Source of the DNA: Mesotoga sp. BH458_6_3_2_1
GTDB lineage: Bacteria > Thermotogota > Thermotogae > Petrotogales > Kosmotogaceae
Length of the DNA: 64,000 nucleotides
Assembly: GCF_003664995.1 (NCBI RefSeq)
Contig: NZ_JFHL01000018.1
Span: 1-64,000 of the forward strand
Direction of reading: 5' to 3'
The first letter of the stretch is position 1, and every line of letters begins with the position of its first letter. Below the pieces are notes generated by a model that worked only from the letters and a program-made list of their open reading frames with translations, ran no database searches and was not told the origin of the DNA. A program made the position numbers and the translations under genes. Positions 16,582 to 25,160 of this stretch are shown in pieces.

Positions 16582-18429
16582 TTACTTGAACAGCCGGTAG
16601 ACAAGTTCGCTGTTGTGATCAATTACATCGTCAGTAAAAGGATCCCCGGGGAATAGGAAAACACTGCCCAGCCCGTATTCATGATCTATTGACTCTCCCT
16701 GCAGATCTGATAGCCCATCAAATAGAATTCCATCAAGTTCAGTTTCTTCGCCTGTTATTGTATCCTCGTACCTGTAAGGAATACCCATTTCTTCGATAAG
16801 TCTGTTGTATGTAGCTAGAACATCACTGCTGATTTCATCGCCGCTCCCAGTTATGATGAGTGTTCCCCCGTTCAAAACAAACTGCTTAATTATCTCGGCC
16901 TGTTGGGGCATGAGCATCTTAAGTCGTTCAAAACTTCCGCCAGCTCCGGGCAGTGGAATTATGAGAACATCGATTGTATTCAGTTCACCTTCCTTAAAAA
17001 TCCTGTCGGCAGTCGAATACTTGTGACCACTTCCCTCAAGAGCCGCCTCCAATTTGCCTCTACTATCACTGGCATAGTTGACGTGACTTTTATCAAGTAA
17101 AACATTCAATGAATCCTCGCTCCTTATGTTAAGTTTGATGCTTGAGTATGGGACGGAATCAAGAAAGAAGGAGATGACTCCATCGTGCGCTTCTACTGTG
17201 TGCTGTGTATTCACAATCTTAGATTCGAATTCCTCCAGCATGACTGTCTCACTATATATTTCACCGCTTAGATTGGTTATTTGAATCAATGAGGAAGCTT
17301 CTTCGGAGGAGAGGTTCGAGATTTGGAAAGAGAGTGTCAGGCCTTCTCCTGGCTTAACGCTCTCTGGGTAAGCGCTAGGATTGTAGAGGTGCACAGGGTT
17401 TGATCTTTGAAACCAAATGGGTGAAGATACCGCTTCCTCGCCGTCGCTTCCCTTAACGTAAATGAAGAAATACTGGAACCCGGTTTCAATATTCGCTCGG
17501 ATGCTGAGATCTAACTCATGGCTGTCGACCAGGAACTGTGCAAATATCCCATCCCGAGAAAAAATCTTCACTGTCTCCAGAGGATCGTAAGCAGTGTCTT
17601 CGATTAGAATTCTCAGATCCACTTGATCGACGTCATAAACAACATCTCCCATAAACGCTTCTTCGGTAGAGAAGTGAATCTTAATGTTCTTATCTTCAGT
17701 TGCATATGTTCTTCTTTTCATAAATGCTTCCAGTATGGTTTTTTCGCTTAGATCAGTAGCATAGACGGCTGTTCTTGAATCGTTTGCTCCTCCCCAGTTG
17801 GGTTTGTGATTGTCCTGACCGAGAGTCGCACCAATGTGCCATCCCTTTCCCAGTGCATCAATGTAGGCTGAGAACATCTCATCGACAATCGTGTCGTTTT
17901 CCCACCAATTTCCATTGCCAACTTCAATCATATTCATATAGAGATCTGCTTGTGGGGAATACTGGAATTCCTTGAAGTTGTCTCCGAAATCTCTCACAGG
18001 ATGGTTGAACTGGCCGACCGCACCGTGCTCTATTATCCAGTCATACAGGTCCCAGAGATCCGACTTGACTCTATCCGTCCAGTCACTTGTGCCGTACACG
18101 TTTATATGTCCAGTACCGGTTGCTGTCCATTCAAAACCCGCGAATGCAGCAAAGAGCTGAGATGAGGCTTCCTTCGCAGCCTCTATTGTTGCAACCAATT
18201 TGTCCCTCCCGTCCGGGAGCTTCTGAGCAAAATAGTAGGCATGATCGGTAATTGCAAGAAAGTCAAGATTGGGTACTTCTTTGGCGAATGAGTAGGCTTC
18301 TTCCGGGAAACCCGTGCCGTCTGAGTAAGAAGTGTGAGAATGGGGATTTCCAAAGTAGAGATTGAGTTCGCTGCCCATCAAGACAGTCGATGCTAAAGTG
18401 AGCAACACAATGATGGCAAAGCTTTTCAT
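16582..18429 (-). CDS. Exported PHP-domain metallohydrolase (CehA/McbA-like)
   Basis: A 615-residue protein with signal peptide MKSFAIIVLLTLASTVLMGS. Residues about 27-250 form a PHP metal-binding domain: NPHSHTSYSDGTGF, FLAITDHAYYF, NHPVRDFGDN and GQDNHKPNWGG supply the histidines and aspartates. The middle is beta-rich. The last part resembles a glutamine-amidotransferase-like fold (DVLIIPLPGAGG, LNGGTLIITGSGDE). Related proteins are secreted phosphoesterases or similar hydrolases, substrate unknown. It lies upstream of the exporter promoter on the same strand and has its own ribosome site (GGGTGATTTT before the ATG). Confidence 0.8.
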   Translation of the reverse strand: MKSFAIIVLLTLASTVLMGSELNLYFGNPHSHTSYSDGTGFPEEAYSFAKEVPNLDFLAITDHAYYFAQKLPDGRDKLVATIEAAKEASSQLFAAFAGFEWTATGTGHINVYGTSDWTDRVKSDLWDLYDWIIEHGAVGQFNHPVRDFGDNFKEFQYSPQADLYMNMIEVGNGNWWENDTIVDEMFSAYIDALGKGWHIGATLGQDNHKPNWGGANDSRTAVYATDLSEKTILEAFMKRRTYATEDKNIKIHFSTEEAFMGDVVYDVDQVDLRILIEDTAYDPLETVKIFSRDGIFAQFLVDSHELDLSIRANIETGFQYFFIYVKGSDGEEAVSSPIWFQRSNPVHLYNPSAYPESVKPGEGLTLSFQISNLSSEEASSLIQITNLSGEIYSETVMLEEFESKIVNTQHTVEAHDGVISFFLDSVPYSSIKLNIRSEDSLNVLLDKSHVNYASDSRGKLEAALEGSGHKYSTADRIFKEGELNTIDVLIIPLPGAGGSFERLKMLMPQQAEIIKQFVLNGGTLIITGSGDEISSDVLATYNRLIEEMGIPYRYEDTITGEETELDGILFDGLSDLQGESIDHEYGLGSVFLFPGDPFTDDVIDHNSELVYRLFK

Positions 18430-18533
18430 AAAATCACCCTTTCCTTCGTCTCATATTTGTAAACACTGAATTTTGAGGCATTGGCAAGATCTAATCGATC
18501 CAAATACCCTTAATGCCATTATCCAGCTCTTCC

Positions 18534-19559
18534 TTAATCGCTTTTTCTACGTTCACCCAGGTAGAGCCTGCTCTGGAACATCTTCGAGAAGTCCGTCCAC
18601 TTGCTTTCGTTTGAAGTCATCAACGCATGAGTTTCAAAATTGTCAAGCCTTGAGTCAAGATTGTCACAGAGCCAAATTATTATTGATTCACGGGTCTTCG
18701 GGGTTACAGGTGAACCGAACTGTACTTCTCCATGATGACTGAGCACTATGTGAATCAACTTCCTCCTGGTTTCCTCTGGAAAGCCTTCGATACTGGAAAT
18801 CTCCATATCAATCAGTCTTGCTCCAATGGAGATATGTTCCTCCAAGTAACCGTCATCAGAGTAATCAAATTCGAAAGCTTCAGTGGTATAGGTTTTTACC
18901 TTTCCAAAGTCATGAAAGAGTCCACCAATTACAACGAGGTCTCTGTCGATGTTTGCGCCGGAATCTGATACCTCTGTCAATGCAAGTGCATATCTCACCA
19001 CAGAGAGGCTATGTTCTGCAAGACCACCGATTCTGGCATGATGATACATCTTTGCCGCAGGAGCTTTGAAGAAGCCTGGACAGACCCCGTCATCTGAAAT
19101 GAGCCGCTTGGCAAGAGTTTTCATATAGTAGTCTTCTACTGACTCTATGAGTGCCGAGACTTCAGACTTAATTCTTTCGAGGTCTTTGACGACGGGCAGT
19201 AACTGCGAAATCGAATCGGAACTGTAGCTTTCCATCTCGTCTATTGAGAAAAGCCTTCTAATTTTGATACTTAATCCGAATCTATCATCTACTAGATAGT
19301 CCGCAAGGGCCACATTACCGGCAACCGGTTCCAGGCATCCCGATTCACTAATCCATGCTTTTGCTTCCTTTCTATTCTTGGAATCTCCAACTACACAATC
19401 ATAGTAAGGGCCCCTGTTCCCCTCGACCTTCTTGGCACCAAATATGAAGAAGAAGCCTTGCTTCAAATTGACGAAATTCTCGACCCTGTCAGAAGAAGGA
19501 TCATACTCCCTCAGGATTTCGGAAAGGACCGGATAACTGCCACTCTTCCCTTCAATCAT
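18534..19559 (-). CDS. YhaM-like 3'-5' exoribonuclease, HD domain
   Basis: A 341-residue protein. The N-terminal 100 residues look like an OB-fold. The HD metal motif is in HHARIGGLAEHSLSV, with FHDFGKVKTY giving the HD pair, HISIGARLID next, and LSHHGEVQFGSP. This order is that of YhaM/CBF1 exonucleases that trim RNA and sometimes ssDNA in the cytosol. Length fits. The ATG is preceded by GAGGAGAATTACA. It is followed on the same strand by the PHP gene after about 100 bases, and preceded by a small decarboxylase-associated gene. Confidence 0.82.
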   Translation of the reverse strand: MIEGKSGSYPVLSEILREYDPSSDRVENFVNLKQGFFFIFGAKKVEGNRGPYYDCVVGDSKNRKEAKAWISESGCLEPVAGNVALADYLVDDRFGLSIKIRRLFSIDEMESYSSDSISQLLPVVKDLERIKSEVSALIESVEDYYMKTLAKRLISDDGVCPGFFKAPAAKMYHHARIGGLAEHSLSVVRYALALTEVSDSGANIDRDLVVIGGLFHDFGKVKTYTTEAFEFDYSDDGYLEEHISIGARLIDMEISSIEGFPEETRRKLIHIVLSHHGEVQFGSPVTPKTRESIIIWLCDNLDSRLDNFETHALMTSNESKWTDFSKMFQSRLYLGERRKSD

Positions 19560-19619
19560 TGTAATTCTCCTCGATGGAGTTTTTGAAGTCTTTATAGTCG
19601 AGCATCTTAATAGAGAAAC

Positions 19620-19751
19620 CTACTCCTCATTCCTTCTTGAGGCAGACTTCATAAGCAATTTTATCATTATGAAGAAAGCGATCGTAGCCAGAAATGTTGT
19701 TGGATAACCTTCAATGAAAATCATGATACTCTTCGAAACGGCTTCGCTCAT
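19620..19751 (-). CDS. 43-residue single-span membrane protein next to the decarboxylase beta subunit
   Basis: The frame reads MSEAVSKSIMIFIEGYPTTF, continues with a hydrophobic stretch (LATIAFFIMIKLLM) and ends in a basic/acidic tail SASRRNEE. The ATG at 19751 follows AAAGGAGCTTCAACG. It starts 18 bases after the stop of the beta subunit. The position and topology recall the small gamma subunit of sodium-pumping decarboxylases (one N-terminal helix, short cytosolic tail), but it is about half the usual length and lacks the proline- and histidine-rich end. Short enough to be missed by ordinary gene callers. Confidence 0.7.
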   Translation of the reverse strand: MSEAVSKSIMIFIEGYPTTFLATIAFFIMIKLLMKSASRRNEE

Positions 19752-19769
19752 CGTTGAAGCTCCTTTCAT

Positions 19770-20864
19770 CTATAGAAAAAGTGCGAGTACTATACTGCCA
19801 GCCAGAACAGAACCAATCTGTCCGGCAACGTTTGCACCAGTTGCATACATTATCAGGAAGTTATTTGGATCTTCTTCAAGTCCCATCCTGTGAACAACCC
19901 TGGCGGACATCGGAAAGGCAGATATTCCAGCTGCGCCTATCATGGGATTTATCTTCTGTTTTCTAAAGAGGTTGAATGTTTTTGCAAAGAGAATCCCGCC
20001 CATGGTATCGAGTATGAAAGCAACGAGTCCCATGAGAAGAATCAACAGAGTCCTTTGATTTAGAAACGCGCTTGCCGTCATCGTCGAGCCAATAGCGATC
20101 CCCAAAAAGAGAGTGATGATGTTGGAAAGCTCATTCTGGGCAGCATTACTAAGTTTGTTAAGGACTCCGGATTCTCTTATCAAATTCCCGAACATGAGCA
20201 TTCCGATCAATGCAACGCTTACTGGAGCAATAATTCCGGCAAGAAGTGTAACGAGTATTGGAAACAGTATCCTGACATACTTGGGAACTTTCTCGGTTCT
20301 ATTATCCATTCTGATCCTTCTTTCTTCTTTCGTAGTAAGCAACTTGATTATAGGTGGTTGAACAACAGGCACCAGAGCCATGTATGAGTATGCGGCGACT
20401 GAGATCGGTCCGAGCATGTGAATGGCAAGTCTACTTGCGACATATATGGATGTGGGGCCATCCGCAGTGCCAATGATACCGATGGATATTGCCTCTCTGA
20501 TATCGAATCCAAGTAAAGCTGCTACGATTATAGTAAGAAAGATTCCTAGCTGTGCCGCTGCTCCGTAAAAGAACATCACGGGCTTTTGAAGTAGAGGTCC
20601 GAAATCTATCATTGCTCCTATTCCAATGAAGATCAGAGCAGGGAATAGTTCATTTGCTATTCCGGCTTCATAGAGAATTGTAAGGACACCGTGCTCTCCG
20701 ATGGCCGATGATCCCGGAATATTCGTGAGAATCGCTCCGAAGCCTATCGGCAAGAGCAGCATCGGTTCATATTGCTTCTTAATTGCCAGGAATATTAGAA
20801 CTCCTCCTATTGCAAACATAATGAGATTTCCCGCGGGGACCAAAAAATTCGATAGCAAATTCAT
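19770..20864 (-). CDS. Sodium-translocating decarboxylase beta subunit
   Basis: A membrane protein of about 364 residues with many transmembrane segments. GIIGTADGPTSIYV is the conserved aspartate-containing motif of GcdB/OadB/MmdB, and TGANVAGQIGSVLAGSIV closes the protein. In the full complex it couples decarboxylation of biotin-bound carboxylate to sodium export. No alpha or biotin-carrier subunit is in the window. The start is ATG at 20864, with GGGAGGCAGCA eight bases upstream; a GTG one codon earlier is also possible. It forms an operon with the 43-residue gene at 19620. Confidence 0.88.
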   Translation of the reverse strand: MNLLSNFLVPAGNLIMFAIGGVLIFLAIKKQYEPMLLLPIGFGAILTNIPGSSAIGEHGVLTILYEAGIANELFPALIFIGIGAMIDFGPLLQKPVMFFYGAAAQLGIFLTIIVAALLGFDIREAISIGIIGTADGPTSIYVASRLAIHMLGPISVAAYSYMALVPVVQPPIIKLLTTKEERRIRMDNRTEKVPKYVRILFPILVTLLAGIIAPVSVALIGMLMFGNLIRESGVLNKLSNAAQNELSNIITLFLGIAIGSTMTASAFLNQRTLLILLMGLVAFILDTMGGILFAKTFNLFRKQKINPMIGAAGISAFPMSARVVHRMGLEEDPNNFLIMYATGANVAGQIGSVLAGSIVLALFL

Positions 20865-21088
20865 CACTGCTGCCTCCCAGATTTTAAGTCATCTCTCGAA
20901 TGCAAAGAATCGAAAAACACTACGGATTCGGAACCGCTTCATCACATTCAATATTAATACAACCCGTAGCCCTTTTGATCAGAACGAAAAGGTTTTCACG
21001 CTTCCTTTCGAGACTTCCCAGGTAAACTTGATAGCTCCAATGATATGGTAGGATTTGTCTGTTGAGATGAACTGAGGAGGGAAATACT

Positions 21089-22420
21089 TTGGCAGCAGGT
21101 TTTCCTGAAGACTTTCTATGGGGTGTTGCAACGGCAGCTTATCAGATTGAAGGAGCCGATCTTGAAGAAGGTAAAGGTCCGTCGATTTGGTCGGATTTTT
21201 CCCACAAGCCCGGGAGGATAGATTTCGGGGAAAGTGGCGATGTTGCTTGTGACCATTATCACAGATTCACAGAAGATATTGATCTCATGACTGAACTTGG
21301 ACTGAATTCTTATCGATTCTCCATATCCTGGCCGAGAGTACTTCCAAAGGGGAGTGGCACGACAAATCAAAAAGGTATTGATTTCTACGATAAACTGGTC
21401 GACAAACTTCTGGAAAGAGAAATACAACCTATTGTCACTCTGTATCACTGGGATCTTCCTCTAGATTTGCAGGCTAGATTCGGTGGATGGGAGTGCAGAG
21501 ATATCAGTAATTACTTTGCCGATTACTCAAGTCTGATGTTTTACAGATTGGGTGACAGAGTTAAGTACTGGATCACTTTGAATGAACCTTACTGCTCTTC
21601 TCACGTGAGCTATCTTTGGGGTGAACATGCTCCCGGAAAGAGAGACCTGAAAATGTCACTTTCTGTCGCTCACAATCTCCTGCTTTCTCACGGTGAAGCA
21701 GTGAGACGTTTCAGAGAAGACGTCAAAGATGGCCTGATCGGTCTTACAAATGTCTCCACTTTTGTTGAGCCCGTGACGGATTCTAAAGAAGATCTCCGTG
21801 CTACAAAAATCTATGATCAATTCGTGAACGGTTGGTTCTTTGAAACTCCACTGACTGGTGAATATCCCTCTGAACTCTTTGCGCTCTTCGAAAATGCTGG
21901 ACTGACACCAAATATCGAAAGCGAAGATATGGAAATCATATCGGTACCCTTCGACTTCTGGGGAGTGAATTATTACACAAGAAACCTAGTTAGAAGAGAA
22001 GAATCAAGCATACTAGGCACCGAAGTCGTTCAAGGAGAACTACCGAAGAGCGAGATGGGCTGGGAGATCTATCCGGAGGGGCTTGAAGCTTTTCTTTTCA
22101 AGGCCTACAAGCAGTACGGCAAGAAACCAATATACATTACCGAGAACGGCATTGCGTGCAAAGATAAGTTGTTGAATGGCTCCGTTGATGATCATCGTAG
22201 AATTGAGTATCTGAGACAGCATTTCTCCGCTGCTCTTAATGCAATAAAGGGAGGAGTGGATTTGAAAGGTTATTTTGTCTGGACCTTGATGGATAATTTT
22301 GAATGGGCGCGTGGTTTTTCCAAGAGATTTGGCCTGGTGTATGTGGATTATAATAATGATTTGAGACGTATTCCAAAGAAGAGCTTTGAATACTTCAGGG
22401 ATTTCATTAGAACTATGTGA
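21089..22420 (+). CDS. bglA: GH1 family beta-glucosidase
   Basis: A 443-residue glycoside hydrolase family 1 enzyme. The start FPEDFLWGVATAAYQIEGA is the classical GH1 N-terminus. The acid/base glutamate is in TLNEPYCSSH and the nucleophile in YITENGIA. DNFEWARGFSKRFGLVYVDY near the end binds the sugar. It hydrolyses beta-linked di- and oligosaccharides; there is no signal peptide, so it acts in the cytosol. The start is TTG at 21089 with GAGGAGGGAAATAC before it. It is a single gene, divergent from the decarboxylase. Confidence 0.94.
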   Translation: MAAGFPEDFLWGVATAAYQIEGADLEEGKGPSIWSDFSHKPGRIDFGESGDVACDHYHRFTEDIDLMTELGLNSYRFSISWPRVLPKGSGTTNQKGIDFYDKLVDKLLEREIQPIVTLYHWDLPLDLQARFGGWECRDISNYFADYSSLMFYRLGDRVKYWITLNEPYCSSHVSYLWGEHAPGKRDLKMSLSVAHNLLLSHGEAVRRFREDVKDGLIGLTNVSTFVEPVTDSKEDLRATKIYDQFVNGWFFETPLTGEYPSELFALFENAGLTPNIESEDMEIISVPFDFWGVNYYTRNLVRREESSILGTEVVQGELPKSEMGWEIYPEGLEAFLFKAYKQYGKKPIYITENGIACKDKLLNGSVDDHRRIEYLRQHFSAALNAIKGGVDLKGYFVWTLMDNFEWARGFSKRFGLVYVDYNNDLRRIPKKSFEYFRDFIRTM

Positions 22421-22556
22421 AACAGATTTCGAATGAATAGTGGGCGTTGTCGAGTTGTTTAATTTGTTGGCCATAGGAAGCCTTTCTGAACGGATTGGCG
22501 AAAACAGGGGTCATATGGAAGCGTAAGAGAGACCTTTTTGACAGGGGGTTTGCCAA

Positions 22557-23417
22557 ATGATTGGAGTCATAGTCGATTCTGGATGTGATCTTCCCGAATC
22601 AATGAAAGCAGGTAATGACGTAAGAGTCATTCCATTGAAGATAATCCTCGATGGTAAGGAATATAGAGACAACATTGATATCACTGCTTCAGATCTTCTT
22701 CAGTACATGGAAGATAAGTTTCCAAAGACATCACTTCCAAGACAATCGGAAATCGGAGAGGCTTTTGACAGCCTTTACGAAAAGGGATTCAGGGAGTTCC
22801 TATATATTGGAATTTCCAGTGGCCTAAGTGGGACTCTTGGTCAAGTGAAGACTTTTGTCAGAGACTTCTCCGAAAGGCACTCCGATGTAAACGTTGAGGT
22901 AGTAGACTCGAAGAACATTTCGATTGGTTCAGGGCTGCTTGCTATGAAGGGGATAGATCTGGTCCGGCGAGGGTTGGCCTTTGAAGAGGTAGTGAGCGAG
23001 ATCCGCGATTCTGTGAGTAAATCCAAGGTCTTCTTCTGCATACCTGTTCTAAAGTTTCTTAAGGCCGGAGGACGAATTGGAAAGGTTACCGCAACAATCG
23101 GGGATTTTCTCGATCTGAAGCCTGTAATAACCGTTGGCGAAGATGGGATCTATCACAGTGTTTCAAAAGAAAGAGGCATGAAGAGAGCCGTTAAAGCTTC
23201 GGTAAAGAAGCTCTTGCATTTCATTGAGGGCAAAAAATTGCTGCACATTGCCGCTTATACATCGGACAAAAGTGAGAAGACTAGAGAATTTTTCAATATG
23301 GCTGTAGGCGAGATTGAGGCAGCAGGAATAAGTGAGATAATTACTGGACAGATCTCTCAATCTCTTGTTTGTCACACAGGGCCCGGCTTAATTGGTGTTG
23401 CTGCAATCTTTGAGTAA
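22557..23417 (+). CDS. DegV family fatty-acid binding protein
   Basis: A 286-residue DegV protein. It begins IGVIVDSGCDLPES, has SLPRQSEIGEAF, then GISSGLSGTL, and closes with a GPGLIGVAAI lipid-head-binding motif. DegV proteins bind fatty acids and in some Gram-positives hand them to a fatty acid kinase (FakB). No FakA is nearby. The ATG follows CAGGGGGTTTGCCAA. It ends in the A-run of a hairpin whose T-run reads from the opposite strand, so its own 3' end is unclear. Confidence 0.88.
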   Translation: MIGVIVDSGCDLPESMKAGNDVRVIPLKIILDGKEYRDNIDITASDLLQYMEDKFPKTSLPRQSEIGEAFDSLYEKGFREFLYIGISSGLSGTLGQVKTFVRDFSERHSDVNVEVVDSKNISIGSGLLAMKGIDLVRRGLAFEEVVSEIRDSVSKSKVFFCIPVLKFLKAGGRIGKVTATIGDFLDLKPVITVGEDGIYHSVSKERGMKRAVKASVKKLLHFIEGKKLLHIAAYTSDKSEKTREFFNMAVGEIEAAGISEIITGQISQSLVCHTGPGLIGVAAIFE

Positions 23418-23442
23418 AAAAAAGCCGCCATTGTGGCGGCTT
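23416..23442 (-). terminator. Terminator between DegV gene and small RNA region
   Basis: Stem AAGCCGCC/GGCGGCTT, loop of five, eight A residues at 23416-23423 giving a T-run on the minus strand. On the plus strand only two T residues follow, so it is mainly a minus-strand signal. Confidence 0.85.
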
Positions 23443-23589
23443 AAATCGGGATATTCCAGGGGGTTTCAACATGCCTGTCCTTCATCCATACTTGGGGGGT
23501 AATGGGGGACTTGCATATCGGTACTCATGTGCTTTGTCTTTTTTAATGACCGTTCGAGCTTTTGGGGTTTCAGGGTTTCTTATCTATTT
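23416..23589 (-). ncRNA. Candidate small RNA with C-rich motifs
   Basis: A minus-strand unit of about 170 bases, bounded by a consensus promoter (23596-23624) and a hairpin with eight T residues (stem 23422-23429 with 23435-23442). It holds no good gene; the longest frame with ATG is 20 codons (23466-23528) with a weak ribosome site. The transcript carries several C-runs (ACCCUG, ACCCC, UCCCCCA, ACCCCCC, ACCCCCU) that are complementary to G-rich ribosome sites. Such C-rich patches occur in Gram-positive regulatory RNAs. A 41-codon plus-strand frame overlaps it (23471-23596) and is an alternative reading. Confidence 0.5.
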
Positions 23590-23595
23590 GATTTA

Positions 23596-23624
23596 ATTCT
23601 ACCCAAAGAAGTCGGGTTTGTCAA
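23596..23624 (-). promoter_or_regulatory. Near-perfect promoter driving the candidate small RNA
   Basis: Minus-strand TTGACA (23619-23624), exactly 17 bases, TAGAAT (23596-23601). The first box is a perfect consensus. No gene on the minus strand follows it before the terminator at 23416-23442. Confidence 0.75.
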
Positions 23625-23798
23625 CATAGTGGAGCAGGATTGTCGGCTTTTATTTGTAAACATTTAGTTAACTTGAAGTCCTGCTGATTCCTGAATTGAT
23701 TCTCCCCGAATGAAACCTTTTCTGGTGAACGTTTTTATTTGAAACTTTGCAAATGGAGAATGCCTGTTCCAATATATTCATAGCCGGAGATGTATTAA

Positions 23799-25160
23799 TT
23801 GGATAAAAATAGTCAAACGAGGGTCCTGTCGGTTTTTGAGGGTGCTATCTATAATGGTTTCTTCTTGATTACTCAGGGCTTCCTTGGGACCGGGCTTGCT
23901 CTCGAATTTGGAGCCTCTGAACCGGTTATAGCTTTGATCGGAGTTCTTCCATCTGTCTCACAATTTGTTCAGCTGATTGCTCCTTCAATTCTGAGAGCCG
24001 CGGGAAGCAGAAAGCGAGCAATGATGATCTGTGCTTCTGCAGGAAGATTATCTACGGCATTCATTCCGGTCACACTTGCTTTAGGAATAAACAGACAGTC
24101 TCTTCTGCTAGTAATTCTTTCTTTCTTTTCGCTTTCTGCAAGTCTTGCAGGCAATTTCTGGGTATCAATCATTAGAGATGTTGTCCCCTCTATAGGCTCT
24201 GCCAAGTTTTTCAGCATGAGAAACGTGACATTCACAATTACAAATATGCTTATAACGCTTCTGTACTCGTTCATTCTTGATTCATTTCCTGGGAAAACGG
24301 GATTTCTAGCCATCACTACTCTTGGAGTTATCAGCGCGGTAATAAGCTTATTATTGCTGGGTTTCCATTACGATCCTCCACATGAAATAAGCTACGGAAG
24401 AGGCTTATTCAAGGCTGTTGTGAGAGACAAGAAGTTTATGCCATATCTGCGCTTCTATTCTTTCTGGAGTCTCTCGATAGCAATCACTTCACCGTTTTTC
24501 GCTTATCATGAGCTGGTCAATATGAAGCTAGACTATTCCTTTCTCAGTTTACTTAACGTCTTTAGTTCGCTTCTAACGATGTTATTCTATCTATTGTGGG
24601 GAAAGATGGCTGATAAAATCGGAGGGCAGGCAGTTCTAGAGTTCGGAGTCTTTGGAGCGTTTTTGAAAACCTCACTGTGGTTGTTTATGGACAGTGGAAC
24701 GGTATATCTTTTGTACATCGACACGTTGATTGGGACTGCTTCGTGGAGTGCTATAAACCTGTGTCTATTTACTACCATGCTTGAGCTCCTAAGAGGAGTA
24801 GATGTGCAGTCTTATTATGCATTGCTCTCATTCGCGAATGGCACCTCCGCTCTTGCAGGTTCACTTATGGGCGGATTTCTAGCATCATATTTGAACAGAT
24901 ATAGCTGGACTTTCAGCGGTCATCAATTCTTTGGAATTCAGATCCTTTTTCTTGTTACCTTCATTCTAAGAGGAATTTCTCTGATACTCTTAAAAAGAGT
25001 TAAGACTAGAAAAGTGGTATCTGTGTCCGGAATGGTTTTCAATTCTGCAGCCGTATTAGCCAATCGATTTGCGGCAAGACCGAGAGAGTTGATAGAAGTT
25101 CTCATACATAAGAACAAGTCAAGACAGAGAAAGGAGAATAATGATGGAAAGACTGATTAA
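23799..25160 (+). CDS. MFS-type membrane transporter
   Basis: A 453-residue protein with around twelve hydrophobic segments, an interhelix loop with RAAGSRKRAMM after segment two (the MFS motif A position) and a symmetrical second half with LWGKMADKIGGQAV. Substrate unknown. The likely start is TTG at 23799 after CCGGAGATGT. The last 20 bases overlap the start of pepT, so they are coupled; an importer or exporter of peptides or amino acids would suit, but this is inference. About 210 bases lie between it and the small-RNA promoter. Confidence 0.75.
   Translation: MDKNSQTRVLSVFEGAIYNGFFLITQGFLGTGLALEFGASEPVIALIGVLPSVSQFVQLIAPSILRAAGSRKRAMMICASAGRLSTAFIPVTLALGINRQSLLLVILSFFSLSASLAGNFWVSIIRDVVPSIGSAKFFSMRNVTFTITNMLITLLYSFILDSFPGKTGFLAITTLGVISAVISLLLLGFHYDPPHEISYGRGLFKAVVRDKKFMPYLRFYSFWSLSIAITSPFFAYHELVNMKLDYSFLSLLNVFSSLLTMLFYLLWGKMADKIGGQAVLEFGVFGAFLKTSLWLFMDSGTVYLLYIDTLIGTASWSAINLCLFTTMLELLRGVDVQSYYALLSFANGTSALAGSLMGGFLASYLNRYSWTFSGHQFFGIQILFLVTFILRGISLILLKRVKTRKVVSVSGMVFNSAAVLANRFAARPRELIEVLIHKNKSRQRKENNDGKTD

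Noticed and set aside
23416-23589. 6S RNA identity for the small-RNA candidate
   Set aside because: The ends do not pair into the long closing stem with a central bubble expected of 6S RNA.
23471-23596. 41-codon plus-strand frame with AGGGGG site downstream of degV
   Set aside because: It lies opposite a consensus minus-strand promoter and terminator. Its G-rich start is simply the complement of the C-runs. Kept only as an alternative to the small RNA.
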